Shown here: positions 20,890-31,760 of the stretch, piece after piece
Position numbering within the stretch: the stretch's first letter is position 1
How the letters are laid out: each line of letters starts with the position of its first letter
NCBI GenBank assembly: GCA_014529385.2
Contig: CM043959.1
Coordinates: 60,526,253 to 60,590,252 of the forward strand
Length of the DNA: 64,000 bases
Source: Adiantum capillus-veneris
Lineage: Eukaryota > Streptophyta > Polypodiopsida > Polypodiales > Pteridaceae
Direction of reading: 5' to 3'
The notes under the pieces: model-generated
What the model saw: the letters and a program-made list of their open reading frames with translations, nothing else
The model's database searches: none
Told to the model about the DNA's origin: nothing
Made by a program: the position numbers and the translations under genes

Positions 20890-21162
20890 CTATAACTAAT
20901 TTAAGTCATCTTCTTTGTTATGTACCTTTCATAAAGGTTGCCCTAGATACGTTTATCCTTCCTTGACCTATACCTATTGACTGAGATAACTAATTAGCAA
21001 GGGTACTTTATGGACTTTCCTCCTTTTGGTCCCAAACCTTGACTTGTTGGTCCATTAGTACTTAATCAATTTCACTCGTTCTCTTTTTATTTTCCATGGA
21101 CTTAGGTGACCAATTTAAATTGAAAAATACTTTTAGAAGGTTAGAAATTAATATTCATGACA
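20890..21162 (-). repeat. 3' LTR remnant of gypsy A
   Basis: This matches 30610-30876 and 45616-45876 (shared CCCTAGATAC, TTGGTCCATTAG and AATTAATATTCATGAC). It ends TGACA at 21162, directly next to a purine tract on the minus strand. Left of ~20890 the similarity fades, so the LTR is truncated or diverged. Confidence 0.7.
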
Positions 21163-21600
21163 TTACCTCTCTCTTTAAACCATAGTTGTCATCGACTATG
21201 GGGTAGGGAAAATAAAGTCATAGCTAGTCTTGTTGCTTTGCATAGAGGATGCTTTTTACATGTCGACATTCTTCCATAGTGGTGACGAACTCCAGTTAGT
21301 GCTTGGAAGGCTTAGCTGCCGCAAGCATGTCTTTACTTAGCCCGAATCATCTTTTATAGTAGATTGACAAGGTCTACTTGATAGATTGAGCTACCGCAAG
21401 CTTGATTTATGATATGCATACACTTAAAAGTTATGAACATTTAAAAGAAAGAGTTAAAACAAGAAAAACTTATTTAAAAAATATACTTGTTCATATTTGA
21501 TTCTTACCTTTGAGAGACATGAGTCATTGTAAGTATTTACAAGATTTAAATTATCAATTAGTTGGATATCTTGCATCCACCGTACATCTTCAAAAGGATA
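21163..21600 (-). other. 3' non-coding region of gypsy A
   Basis: Contains the PPT complement at about 21163-21176. At 21181-21440 it is similar to the reverse complement of 15150-15390 in the fuller gypsy element. No coding frame. Confidence 0.55.
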
Positions 21601-21789
21601 GTTCTTAAATTTGACAAGATATCCAACGTCTTACCACTTAGAACCTTATCTTCATGTTGTAAGATGCTCTCTAGCTGCAAAACTTTTTCTTGATCTTCAG
21701 ATTGAGGTGGTTTTTCAATTATTGGTTATTTGGGTGGCTCGCCCTTATATGGTTTCAAGAGGCTCACATGAAAGGCATTATGAATGAGC

Positions 21790-22023
21790 TCCCGGGGGGG
21801 GGGGGAGGTCACTATGTATTAAATATGTATCTTGTGTGCGTTCAAGGACTATTTTTAAAACTCCTTATGTGTGAATTTTTGACAAAAAAATACATTCTTT
21901 TTCTATTCAATTTGTAATTTTTTTTACCAATTCCATTTTACAATGCCCTTTTGTATGAAATTTAATAACCCACTCAAGTGATAGTCACATAATTATCAAG
22001 TGAACCCCCCCCCCCCCCCCGAG
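21790..22023. mobile_element. 234-bp MITE with poly-G/poly-C ends and 9-bp TSD
   Basis: The insertion starts TCCC followed by 12 G and ends with 16 C followed by GAG, i.e. terminal inverted repeats made mainly of G/C homopolymer. It is flanked by the perfect 9-bp duplication TGAATGAGC (21781-21789 and 22024-22032). Joining the flanks at one TSD copy restores the gypsy integrase codons STWLIHNAF. A 9-bp TSD is typical of Mutator-like elements. The interior is AT-rich and non-coding. Confidence 0.85.
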
Positions 22024-22032
22024 TGAATGAGC

Positions 22033-23723
22033 CAGGTACTTGGTATTCTTAATACTACCTTGGTATTAAAAAGGACACTAAAGTGTCCTTTTTGACAGAT
22101 TTAAATAAAATGCTACGAGAAATCTAAAAAACATCTCAAAAAATCCTTTTGCAAGCTTATAATATGGTAGCTGAAGTACCTAGAAAAATTATAATCCTCC
22201 ACTCTTGTATACAAACTCATAAGGAACTACAGTCATAAAAAGCACCTATGTAAAACGTCACTTGATGTTTCTCTAGAACTCGTATCCTAGTCAAAGAAAT
22301 AAATCAACGAGATGCATGCAATAATTAAGGGTAACTACTTATGTTTATTCTTCACATTTTGCAGTTTGATGCAAAATTCTTTTCCTTTATGACTAGAATT
22401 AAATGTATCAAGTTGAGGGGGTGCAATATGCAACTTTTATGGATTCAATTGACGACAATGTAGAACATGAAGTTCATGTAAATTCTCATTGTTCTATGTT
22501 ACATATGTACTAGTGTACCACTTCGTTACTTAAGGTGATACTATTTTAATATTTATACAAGGTACATTTGGTGAATTGAGTTGTTTTTTGAAAACTTGGC
22601 ATGTTGAAATTCTCATTCTTAACTCTATTTAAGCCTTAAATTTGAGTCCACTTTTGGAATTTCTCATTACACTTAGTTAGTTGTATGAAAATAGTTAATA
22701 TGGACACCATTAGGAAAACTATATGCACACTTTCATAGGTTTTTGATAGAATGCTTATTTTGAAGAAACTTTACAGTACATTTTTATATAAAAAAAAGCT
22801 GAAATTACAAGAAGAGTGGGAGTTTGAAACCTTGAAAAGTGTCTAGTTGATTGATCTTAACATATCTTTATAGTTTAGACCTTCATGCATATGAAAGAGA
22901 CTTTGAAAGGCCAAAATTTACCTCTTTGTTAACATTTTTAACATTTGGGTTTTTTTTTTCCCTGTAGCATAAATTTGGTGTGAGAATTAAGTTGTGAAGC
23001 TTAAATTCTTGTTATAATAAGTGTTTCTCTATCCATAAACCTAAAAAACTATGCACAAGCTTGTTTTGATGAGAGGAGTTATAATCATTTTATATAAATT
23101 TTGTTAAAACTGCACTAGATTTTTATGATTTTTTCATCTTAAAACTTATCATCATACTCCTTGTATTGCACTAAATTTTAAAGGAACAAAATTTGATAAC
23201 TGACCTAGGATATGAACATGACCTATAAGTTGCGTTTTCAGCTTTGCCAAATAAATATGATAAGTTAGTTAGTGTCTCCAGACACTTGAGTGTCCAATTA
23301 CAGAACTAGTGTTAACTTATAAGCTATTTCATTAATAGGTTTAAGAGTTTGAAATGAGCCATAATATATTTTTTCTAACTTAGCATAATATTTTGATGAC
23401 TCGTCGAGCGTCCTTGTGTTTCCTTGCCCGTAGTGTGGCTTAAGCGCAATACCCTATCATTTTCTTTGAAGGTCAAGGCTCGTCTATGCTTATCAGTAGG
23501 TACTTGGTAACCTTAACTCATAATTTATTTCATTAATAGGCTTAAGAATTTGAGATAGGCCATAATATATATTTGCTAACTTAGAATAATATTTTTGATG
23601 ACTCGTCGGACGTCCTTGTGTTTCCTTGCCCGTAGTGTGGCTTACGCATGCTTTTGGAAACTTGAGCAATAGCCAGTCATTTTCTTTGAAGGTCAACGCT
23701 CGTCTATGCTTATCAGCAGGCAT
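22033..23723 (-). repeat. Tandem duplication of an integrase segment (~220 bp)
   Basis: Unit 1 is split by the TTAA element (22033-22052 plus 23312-23502); unit 2 is 23503-23723. Both carry AGGTACTTGGTA, TTTCATTAATAGG, GTCCTTGTGTTTCC and CTCGTCTATGCTTATCAG. Unit 1 also lost ~20 bp. The duplication lies in integrase linker coding sequence. Confidence 0.75.
22053..23311. mobile_element. 1.26-kb non-coding DNA element at TTAA
   Basis: It is flanked by TTAA at 22049-22052 and 23312-23315. The empty site is visible in the neighbouring tandem copy (TTGGTAACCTTAACTCATAA near 23508-23527). The ends are TACTA on the left and CTAGTG (CACTA inverted) on the right, each followed inwards by the near-palindrome GGACACT-AAGTGTC. 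No coding frame is seen. TTAA duplication suggests a piggyBac-like mechanism; CACTA-like ends with a 3-bp TTA or TAA duplication are the alternative. Confidence 0.72.
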
Positions 23724-24955
23724 GCTTTTGCTTTTTTTTGTATGATGGATAAAGCTTCTTTTATCTTTTGAAAAGATCCTTCAAGATCTCAGCTATACTC
23801 ATTAGGAGAAAATATGCTTCCAAGTGTCTTGACTATCAATGGGAGCTTTCGTCTTCCTTTAATTGCTTTGAAGGGTGCCTTTCCTTTAGAAGTATGGACA
23901 TTGTTATTGTACACATAATCTACTAAGGGTAGATACTTTCTCCATTGATCTTTTTGATCTACTTGAGTAACATAGGCTTTAAGTAAATCAATGACGGTTG
24001 AATTTGCTATCTCATTTTGGCCATCCGTTTGTGGGTGATAGGCCAAGGAGAAATTTAACTTAGTACCCAAATTCCAAAAGAGACACTTTCAAAAATTGTT
24101 GTTCATTCTTGGAGCTCTATCACATACTACAAATTTTGGTAACCCATGGTACTTAAAAACCTGTGGGATAAAGAGGATTGCAATATGGTGTGCTTTAATA
24201 GTCTTCTTGACCGGTATGAAATGTTCTTGCTTGCTATATCGGTCTACTATTGTCCATATTCTTGTATTCCCATTTATATATTTTGGCAATCCAAAGATGA
24301 ACTCCATGGATATACTTTCCCATGGAGAATTAGGTATAGAAATGGCTGAAGCAAGCTAGGTTGATTTCCTCTATTTACTTTGTCTTTTGACATACAATGC
24401 ATTCGGGAACAGAGTCTGGTATGTTTGCCTTCATTGTTGGCCAATAAAAGTATATCTCTACTCCCTTGAGAGTAGCTTGAATCCTTCTATGTCCCACATA
24501 AGGTGTAACATGAGATTTGTACATGAACCTTTCATGTAAACTATGTGTAATGCATAGCCTATTTCCATAGAGAAGATAACCATCTTGCACATTGTATGGT
24601 CCCTCTTTCTTCCCTAGTGCAATGAATGACATTACAACTTTGATTTTTGGATCCGTAGTGTACTCATCTATTATAGAGGATAGATCATTGTGAGTAGCTT
24701 TTGATACAACATTCACTTTTGGCCTTCGGCCAGTTGGTTGTGCTTACCAGCTATGTGAGCAATATGAAAATTAAATTGTGAGAGAGTGTTTTTCCACCTC
24801 ATTTGCTTATCACTTGATTTAGTTTACGTCAAAAAGTATTGAAGACTTTTATGATCCGTGCGTAAAATAAACGAAGTGTCTACGAGATAATGCTTCCATA
24901 CATCTAAGTCATGTAAGATAGCTAACAACTCTTTTTCATACATGCCTAGATTCTT

Positions 24956-25310
24956 TTATTGGTCATCCAATCTCCAATTTTCATATGCTATGGTATGCTC
25001 TTCTTGAAGCAAAACATCTTCAAGGCTTTGTTTACAAGCATCACATTGGACTTCAAAAGGTTTTGAAAGGTCTGGTAATATTAGAAAACGTTGAGATGTA
25101 AGTTTTTCCTTTAAAGTTTTAAAAGCTTCATTCTCTTTATAGTCCATATAAATTTAATATTCTTCTTAATCAAATCATACAATGGGCCTGTTATGAATGA
25201 GAATTTTTCTATGAAGCATCTATAGTATGCACACATTTCTAGAAATCTTCTTAATTCATGTAGATCCGTTGGTATAGGCCATCCTCTTATTACCTCCAAC
25301 TTTTCAGGGT
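24956..25310 (-). pseudogene. RT connection and RNase H of gypsy A
   Basis: The frames give LEVIRGWPIPTDLHELRRF and CAYYRCFIEKFS (RT thumb/connection), then PDLSKPFEVQCDACKQSLEDVLLQE (RNase H). The region further left (24720-24955) still shows RNase H similarity with stops. The RT core is absent: SSSP joins straight to KLEVIRGW at about 25307-25311, a loss of roughly 500 bp compared with 12460-12980 of the fuller element. Confidence 0.82.
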
Positions 25311-25998
25311 GAGGAACTAGGCATGGACATCCCTTTTTCCATAAGCTTATTCACTTGCCGCATAATCTCCTCTTTGCTAAGCCGGTGAGACCCAATAAGG
25401 AGGCTTATTAGGTGGTGAACTACCAATTGTCCCCTTTTGGGAGGTAGCTCCCTGGAAATGTCATTCGTAAACACATCTTGAAACTCATTTAGGAAGCTAG
25501 AGAATTGTAGCTCCTCTTTAGTTTCGTTTTTAGCTTCATTATGAATACATGCAACTTTTTTAGACTCCTTGAGAAAAACCATGAAACAAGAAAGAAAGCT
25601 TTTCATTACTTTGTCTAAAGTTTGAGTCTGTGTACAAGGGGTATAATGTTGCCAGCACTATTTACATCAAATGCAACATCCTTGCCTCAATACGAAAAGA
25701 GGACTTTTCTCTCAGGAAACTTCACATTGGCAGCCATGCGATCAAACCATGGTGCCCTTGGGATGACATCTTCATGCTTGAGTGGAGAGATGAAGAAATA
25801 TTCTTTATCAACATAGCTTTGCACATGGAGCCTTAGCTTCCCAATCAACGGAGTGACTGAGGCCTCTTGCCCTTTGAAAGCTTCATCAACTTGTACCACA
25901 TCTCCCATCTCAAAGTCATGAATTCCTAGCTTGGTAGCTAGCTCATTAGAAATGAAATTGTGGATAGAGGTAGTGTTAAAACAAAATGAAAGCGTCAT
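25311..25998 (-). pseudogene. Protease and RT N-terminus of gypsy A
   Basis: 25687-25998 has the protease fold pattern (TSIHNFISNELATKLGI, PLIGKLRLHVQSYVDKEYFFISPLKHEDVI), but the catalytic DPGS/DTGS is FNTTS, so the active Asp is lost. 25311-25606 gives FLNEFQDVFTNDISRELPPKRG and EEIMRQVNKLMEKGM, the RT entry region, ending at the RT deletion. Confidence 0.82.
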
Positions 25999-27204
25999 CG
26001 ACTAAGAAGGGCTTGGAGCCCCTCTTAGTCCCTTGTTGAAAATGAATCTTGGAAGTGACCATAGTATGATGTATGACCTCTCAAATAATTTTGGTTGGTG
26101 AGTTAACATACTCACTCATCTCCTCAGATAGGCCAATAAAAATAATTGCTTTTTCTCTGCAATGCCTATCTTTTTGTAGACAGTGGCTTTGAGAATCGAG
26201 ATAGAACTTCCAAAACATATCCACATACTTTTGGACAGAATCATATGGGGCCATCTTCTAACTTTTCCATTTCATAATGACTTTTTCTTTGGCATCACTT
26301 GCAAGAAATTTCTTTCTTTAGCAATCTTTAAAGCTTTCCAAGTCTTTGGAGCTTCACCTCGACTAGGTAGGCTTGTACACAATTGATGGGCTAACTTTTG
26401 GAAATGCATAAAACGTTTCGGAGTTTTGAAGATTTTAAGAACTCTTTATCTCCAAAAGCCACATCAAATTTATGAATAAAGGCCAATACTTTATCAAACT
26501 GCTCCGAAGGTTCCATCATAGGTAAGAAAGCGGATGTTCTTTCCTCCCTCTTTGAATTTCTTCAGATTAGGTGACCTTTTTTATGCTGCATAGCTTCTTT
26601 GTTTACCTTTTGTCTTCTCTCTGGGTGGCAAGTTGTTGTCCTCTATATTAGAAGATGGTGATGACGACAAAGAGGAAGAGGAGGAAGAAGGCAAAGATTT
26701 CTTCGCTTCCTCTTGCTTGGATTTGTTTTTCCTTTCTTTGGATTGGCATGGGAGGGATTATTTGATGACTTCCTCTTATTTTTGAGAGGACTGGGTGACT
26801 GTCATGCCCTCCATCGTCTGGGGGCAACATCAATTTCAGAGATAGGAGGGGTATCACTTTCATATCTCTCCCTTGAAATTTCATGGTGCAGTTCTTCTTC
26901 TCAAACAGTTTGCATGGGAGGTCCTTCCGATATCTCCTCTTCATTACCCAAAGAGATTCCTATTTTGGAGGTCTTGCTAGGAGGCCTAAGAAAAATTCTC
27001 ACATCTTGGGCACTTAGGGGAACTTGGGCTTGAAGTGCTTGAATTTGGCTTTGAACCTTGGCTTGCAAGCTAGGGTTCCCATTGCTTCTTGTAATTTGTC
27101 ACAACAAGGTAGTTGACGACTCTGCAACCATCATCAAATGTTCGGCCATGAACCAAATCTAAGTTGTCAATATTAATTACATTTTCTTGATTATGTTGGG
27201 CCAT
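25999..27204 (-). pseudogene. Gag of gypsy A
   Basis: The ATG at 27204-27202 begins MAQHNQENVINIDNLDLVHG, parallel to MADNSKESEINF of the fuller element. Degraded frames then give a Ser/acidic-rich middle and capsid traces (KVLAFIHKFDVAFGD near 26450-26500). The zinc knuckle is not found before the protease. Many frame breaks. Confidence 0.7.
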
Positions 27205-27495
27205 GATTGAATTTCCTTGTATGTGTATGCTAGCTCTTTCCTTGGCACTTCCAAAACTTTGGCTACTACTCCTCTTATCCCTTGAAAATTAGCATTTGAG
27301 TAACTACACCCGTGGTTTATAATATCTTTAATTGCAAAGAGTAGTGGAGCGGGTTTAATAGTGTAAGGATAGCATAGATTTCTATCGGGTGACTAATAGC
27401 TCAATAATGCCTTAGCCATAGAAAAGTATCAAAAGACTACATTATTATGACCATAGGTCCTACTGGTGTCCCGCGTACCCTGTAAACAGGCATAC

Positions 27496-29537
27496 CAAGC
27501 TGAAGCGTGCAAGGAAGGGGGAAGAAGAAGATGAGAAGAGGTACTCGCTTTGGGGAAACACATAGCTGCGGCCGGTCATAACTTGTGTGTCTCTTTATTA
27601 TTATGTATAAAGGAAAATGAAGGGTTAGTGTATGTGAGAGTTAATAGGTTAGGTTCACACGGGCGGCCAACCACATGGCCTTTACCCACCAACAATCTTC
27701 CACTTAAAGCCATTGTGGTCGAAAGTGACTATATCTAGTATATACAACTGTGAAGCATGACACATTCATTCTTGTACAAAACTTCCTAATCTACACCCAT
27801 TAACTCGAATGCAATGTGCAAAATGCTTGGTAGCTAGGCTCTTTGTAAGAGCATCTGCTGGGTTGTCATCAATGTGGACCTTGACAAGCTCCAAGAACTT
27901 ATCTGTCAACGCATCCTGAATGAGATGATACTTCACCTCAATGTGTTTTAACTTGGATTGAAACACGGGATTCCTTGCTAAAGCAATGGCACTCTGATGA
28001 TCACAATGCAAAATTGGAACCTGCTAAATGTCAAGATCTCCCACTAAACGTGTCAACCATATAACTTCTTTCCTGGCATATGATGTTGCAACATACTCAA
28101 CCTTTGTAGTGGAAAAAGGCGTACAATCTTGGAGAGACGATCTCCAAAAATTGGTTCCTTCCGCAAATATGAAAATGTAGCCAGAGTAGATCTCGTACTA
28201 TCTTTGCAACCCGCATAATCCGCATCCGTGTAACCAACAATAGATGCCTACTTCTTGTACCCTTCACGTATCTGAGGATGTGTTTCACAGCTATCCAATG
28301 CTGCTTGCTAGGATTAGCCATATACCGACTAACCACTCCCACTGCAGATGCAATGCATAGCCTCGTAGCTACCATAGCATACATAAGACTGCCTACAACC
28401 GAAGAGTATGGCATACTTGCCATTTCTACTCTCTCATCATCTATCTTGGGAGAATCTTCCTTGCTAAGTTTCAAATATGACGGTAGTGGGGTACTCACTG
28501 CGTACCCCCCCTACATATCAAAATGCTGTAAGACTTTGTGGATATAGGATTCCTGAGATAATTCAAGAATGCCTCTTTTTAGGTCTCTCTTGATACGCAT
28601 ACCAAGTAAATGATTTGCTTCACCCAAATCTTTCATAGCAAGGTTTTTGCTCAACATTTGCTTTAATTTGGCAATCTCCTCGGTGGACTTTCTTGCAATG
28701 AGCATGTCATCTTCATATAAAACTAAAATTACCCAAGAACCATCAATGAGTTTCTTTGTATACAAGCAGTGATCCTCTTGATTCCTAAATCCCTTAGACC
28801 GCATAAAAGCGTCAAATTTTGATACCACTTCCTAGAACCCTAATTTAAGCCATAAAATGCTTTCTTGAGTTTTCATACTAGCTCCTCCATGCTAGGCTAT
28901 TCAAAACCTTCACGTTGCTTCATGTAAACATCCTCTTCAGATCCCCATTAAGAAAGGATGTGTTTACATCCATTTGGACAAGCTCCATGTCCTCTATGGA
29001 GCTTGTGGCTAGTAGGCCAAGCACTGTACGCAATGTAGTCATCTTGACCACAAGAAATAAGTATTTGTCAAAATAAACTCTCATTTGTTGCTTGAATCCT
29101 TTAGCAAGCAATCTAGCGTTGTACTTAGGCTTAGGATCATCAAAAGGCACGTAGCCTGTGTGTGTGTGTGCAAAGATGGGGGAAGGAGAAGATGAGGAGA
29201 GTCAAAGTTGGGAAAACACACAGCTACAAGGCTTGCTTGATCTGTTGTGCAGATCCCTCAAGAACCCTCAAGATTTCATCTCCCGTTTGGGAGGGTTGCA
29301 CACGCTACGAGGAAAGTGGGGAGCTGAAGGGGCGAGTAGCTCGTGCGTGTGCGCACAAGGAAGGGGGAAGAAGAAGATGAGAGGAGGCCCTTGCTTTGGG
29401 GAAACACACAGCTGCAGTCAAGAATACCTTGTGTGTCTCTTTCTTATTATGTATAAAGGAAAATGAAGGGTTAGTGTATGTGAGAGTTAATAGGTTAGGT
29501 TCACATGGGCGGCCGGCCACATGGGCTTTATCCAACA
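27496..29537 (-). mobile_element. Truncated Ty1/copia element nested in gypsy A leader
   Basis: Direct repeats of about 190-200 bp (27496-27694 and ~29340-29537) share GCACTCGCTTTGGGGAAA-type sequence, GTATAAAGGAAAATGAAGGG and GTTCACA-GGGCGGCC. Both end at TGTTGG on the minus strand, the usual copia LTR start, and the left one adjoins a purine tract. Between them lies only the C-terminal half of pol; gag, protease, integrase and the PBS are deleted. It sits between the gypsy PBS and gag. Confidence 0.78.
27766..29150 (-). pseudogene. Copia reverse transcriptase and RNase H remnant
   Basis: Right to left: RT start (YNARLLAKGFKQQ, KMTTLRTVLGLLA, LVQMDVNTSFLNGDL; 28920-29150), palm (SWVILVLYEDDMLIA, DLGEANHLLGMRIKRD; 28511-28828), connection (YSSVVGSLMYAMVATR, YMANPSKQHWIAVKHILRYVKGT; 28097-28498) and RNase H end (CDHQSAIALARNP, HIEVKYHLIQD; 27766-28011). 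The catalytic box is YEDD, where YVDD is usual. Stops and frame changes separate the pieces. Almost identical to 42632-43972. Confidence 0.9.
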
Positions 29538-29655
29538 CAACCAAGTTACTTAATCCCACTCCCACCTACCCTATTGCAATGAACAACTCCAACCTTTTAT
29601 ATAATAAAGGACCTCTCTTCTTAGGCAAGAAAAGAGAAACCTAAGTTTTGATACC

Positions 29656-30205
29656 GATATCAAAGAATTTAATACTTACTTTTAGATTCATCAAAATTTA
29701 CCTATGAAAGGAGAGAGTTTTCCTTAAGAGACGCATAGAAAAGAGATTATAGGCTATGTCGATACACAATTACACATTAAAAAACAATATAGTCATGCAC
29801 ATATTTCAAAGAGAATATCCAATTAAGATAGAACACTCGATGAGTACCGGATTTACTTGGAGCCGGCGGTCCGTCCTCCAAAAGGACTTGTATTATAATC
29901 TTCTCAAAAGAGAGATTTGTTCTCATGGTGCCCTTACTGAATCAAGAAGATGGTGTGTGTTGTTCAAGATTCCATGGTATAACCCTCCTTCCCAAACCCT
30001 CAACACCCTAGGGGTGAGAAAGGAACTGCGGAGAAAGAGGAAGATGAGAGTGAAAAGACTGATACTCCGTGTACGCTTGCTCATGGGTAAGCTCTTAGCA
30101 TAGCTTAGTAATGTAATGGTAGAGATGGATAAGAATTTTTTTTTATTGGTTTGAATTTGCATCCATAGCGAAGAGCTTGAGCATCGAGTCCATCTTTAGA
30201 TCTCT

Positions 30206-30283
<78 letters not shown>

Positions 30284-30340
30284 CTTTGCCAACTTGGGCA
30301 CTTGAGAGAGTGCGTGACAGGATCAAGTGATCCAAAAATC

Positions 30341-30377
<37 letters not shown>

Positions 30378-30876
30378 CTTTGCCAACTTGGGCACTTGAG
30401 AGAGTGTGTGACAGGAGCAAGAGATCCAAAAATCCAACGAGACCCTCCTTATATAATTGTGCAAGTGTGCAACTAGTCTTCGATTAGAATGCATACATTT
30501 TGACCAATGAGGTGGGAACACCTCATAATGAAACCCAAGGTTATCCAACACTTGTCCTAGCTTACCTTACATGAAGAACTTCCCCTCCCCCCTCTTATAA
30601 TTTCTCTCGATCATCTCCTTTGTCATGTACCTTTGATCAAGGCTGCCCTAGATACATTTATCCTTCCTTAACCTATACCTATGACTGAGATAACTAGTTA
30701 GCAATTACCCTTGCTCTTTTTTGGACTTTTTCCCTTTTGGTCCAAAGCCTTGGCGTGTTGGTCCATTAGCACTTAATCAATTTCACTTGTTCTTCTTTTT
30801 GTTTTCCCTAGAATTAAGTGGCCAATTTAAGTTTGAAAAATATTTTTAAAAGGTTAGAAATTAATATTCATGACGA
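29656..30876 (-). repeat. 5' LTR of gypsy A with GT/GA arrays
   Basis: A degenerate PBS complement (GTTTTGATACCGA, about 29643-29655) marks the inner border. The right end AATATTCATGAC matches the other LTR copies. The LTR holds (GT)n/(GA)n at about 30209-30278 and two ~70-bp direct units with CTTGCTTTGCCAACTTGGGC, separated by GA tracts. Confidence 0.65.
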
Positions 30877-31481
30877 GAATAATCTATTTCAAGAGCCAAA
30901 ATGGAATTTGCATATTAGGGGGCTTTATTCATGCCTACATGACTCCTACATATGATTTTATGCTTTAGAAATTCTTCGTATGGTATAGTCTCTGACCAAG
31001 GCCTCTTTTGGAAATGCTACACGTTCCATATGCCACTTAGAATTCCTAGTAGACAGAGATATGCTCCATGGTACTCTATGACAAAACCCACAAACCTTTC
31101 AATCCTCACCTTTTGGACCAGATTGGCACATTGAAGATATAACTCAATATCCACACAGGATGAAACTATCCACACACGATGACAATAACCACACAAAATG
31201 AAAAATATTATCCACTAAGGATGATAGAACCTTCCCTTAAACTAGAGAAGGTACTTATGTTTAGAGTTCATCATCGTGTTTGTCTTCTAATGCTACATGT
31301 GCTACTTGATTCTCTGCTACTTTCTTTGTTAATTCATGCTGGAGGTAAATCAAGTGCAAGGGTGTTGGATGATAATTCTTCTTGAAGTAATCCAAGTTCA
31401 AAAGCCAAATCTTTGTGCTCCTTCATCAAGTGCCAAGGGACACCAGTAGATGATGGCTTATGTGGTTGCTTAAGATTCCAC
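30877..31481. other. Unassigned target sequence of the CACTA element
   Basis: No gene recognised. Short minus-strand frames are not conserved with anything I know. The sequence recurs in copy B (45877-46486). It continues after the CACTA element at 37412. Confidence 0.5.
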
Positions 31482-31514
31482 AACCACTACAAGAGGTTGT
31501 GTGCACTTGTGAGT

Positions 31515-31760
31515 TAGCGACGGAAATACATTGGGTTTTTATACTCCTCGGCGTCGCTAAGACCGTCACTAATAGCATCGATACGGGAACGCCGCTATGG
31601 TCGTCGCTATAACGGTCGCTATGATCGCCGCTATAGCCATCGTTATATAGCGACGTCTATAGCAACGGTCATAGCGACGTTTACAGGCCACCTATAGCTA
31701 CGTTTATAACGACGTTGCACAGCCGTAAATAGAGACGGTCATAGCGATGCCCGAGAGAAA
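31515..31760. promoter_or_regulatory. Left subterminal repeat region of the CACTA element
   Basis: A dozen or more GTCGCTAT, GTCGTTAT and ATAGCGAC-like motifs in both orientations within 250 bp, mirrored near the other end (37268-37385). In En/Spm such arrays are the TnpA binding sites needed for excision. Confidence 0.7.

Larger units (their letters stand above)
21600..24716 (-). pseudogene. Integrase of gypsy A, split by two insertions
   Basis: From right to left: the zinc-binding region (24375-24716, ending CIVCQKTK), first-Asp region (MEFIFGLPKYINGNTRIWTI, 24089-24307), second Asp (CDRAPRMNNNF), Glu block (GQNEIANSTVIDLLKAY, 23789-24070), the linker (23493-23723) and the last block (IHNAFHVSLLKPYKG complement at ~21740-21789). 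The last two parts are separated by the MITE and the TTAA element; removing both restores ...LPSTWLIHNAF... as in related elements. Several frame changes make it non-functional. Confidence 0.85.
20890..30876 (-). mobile_element. Old Ty3/gypsy element A with nested insertions
   Basis: Read on the minus strand: 5' LTR (about 30876-29656), degenerate PBS (about 29655-29639), leader with a nested copia, gag from 27204, protease, RT with an internal deletion, RNase H, integrase, 3' region, PPT (about 21176-21163) and a 3' LTR remnant. The proteins are closely related to those at 8120-17033 but carry many frame breaks. Part of it (23904 onwards) recurs as copy B at 38735-45876. Confidence 0.85.

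Noticed and set aside
26713-27033. Plus-strand 106-codon frame, repeated identically at 41578-41898
   Set aside because: It lies antisense to the gag remnant. It is identical in both places because the DNA is a near-identical duplicate, not because of protein selection.
30105-30551. Open frames encoding long (SL)n, (ER)n or (HT)n peptides, here and at 36875-37210 and 44956-45525
   Set aside because: They are translations of GA/CT and GT/CA microsatellites on either strand, not proteins.
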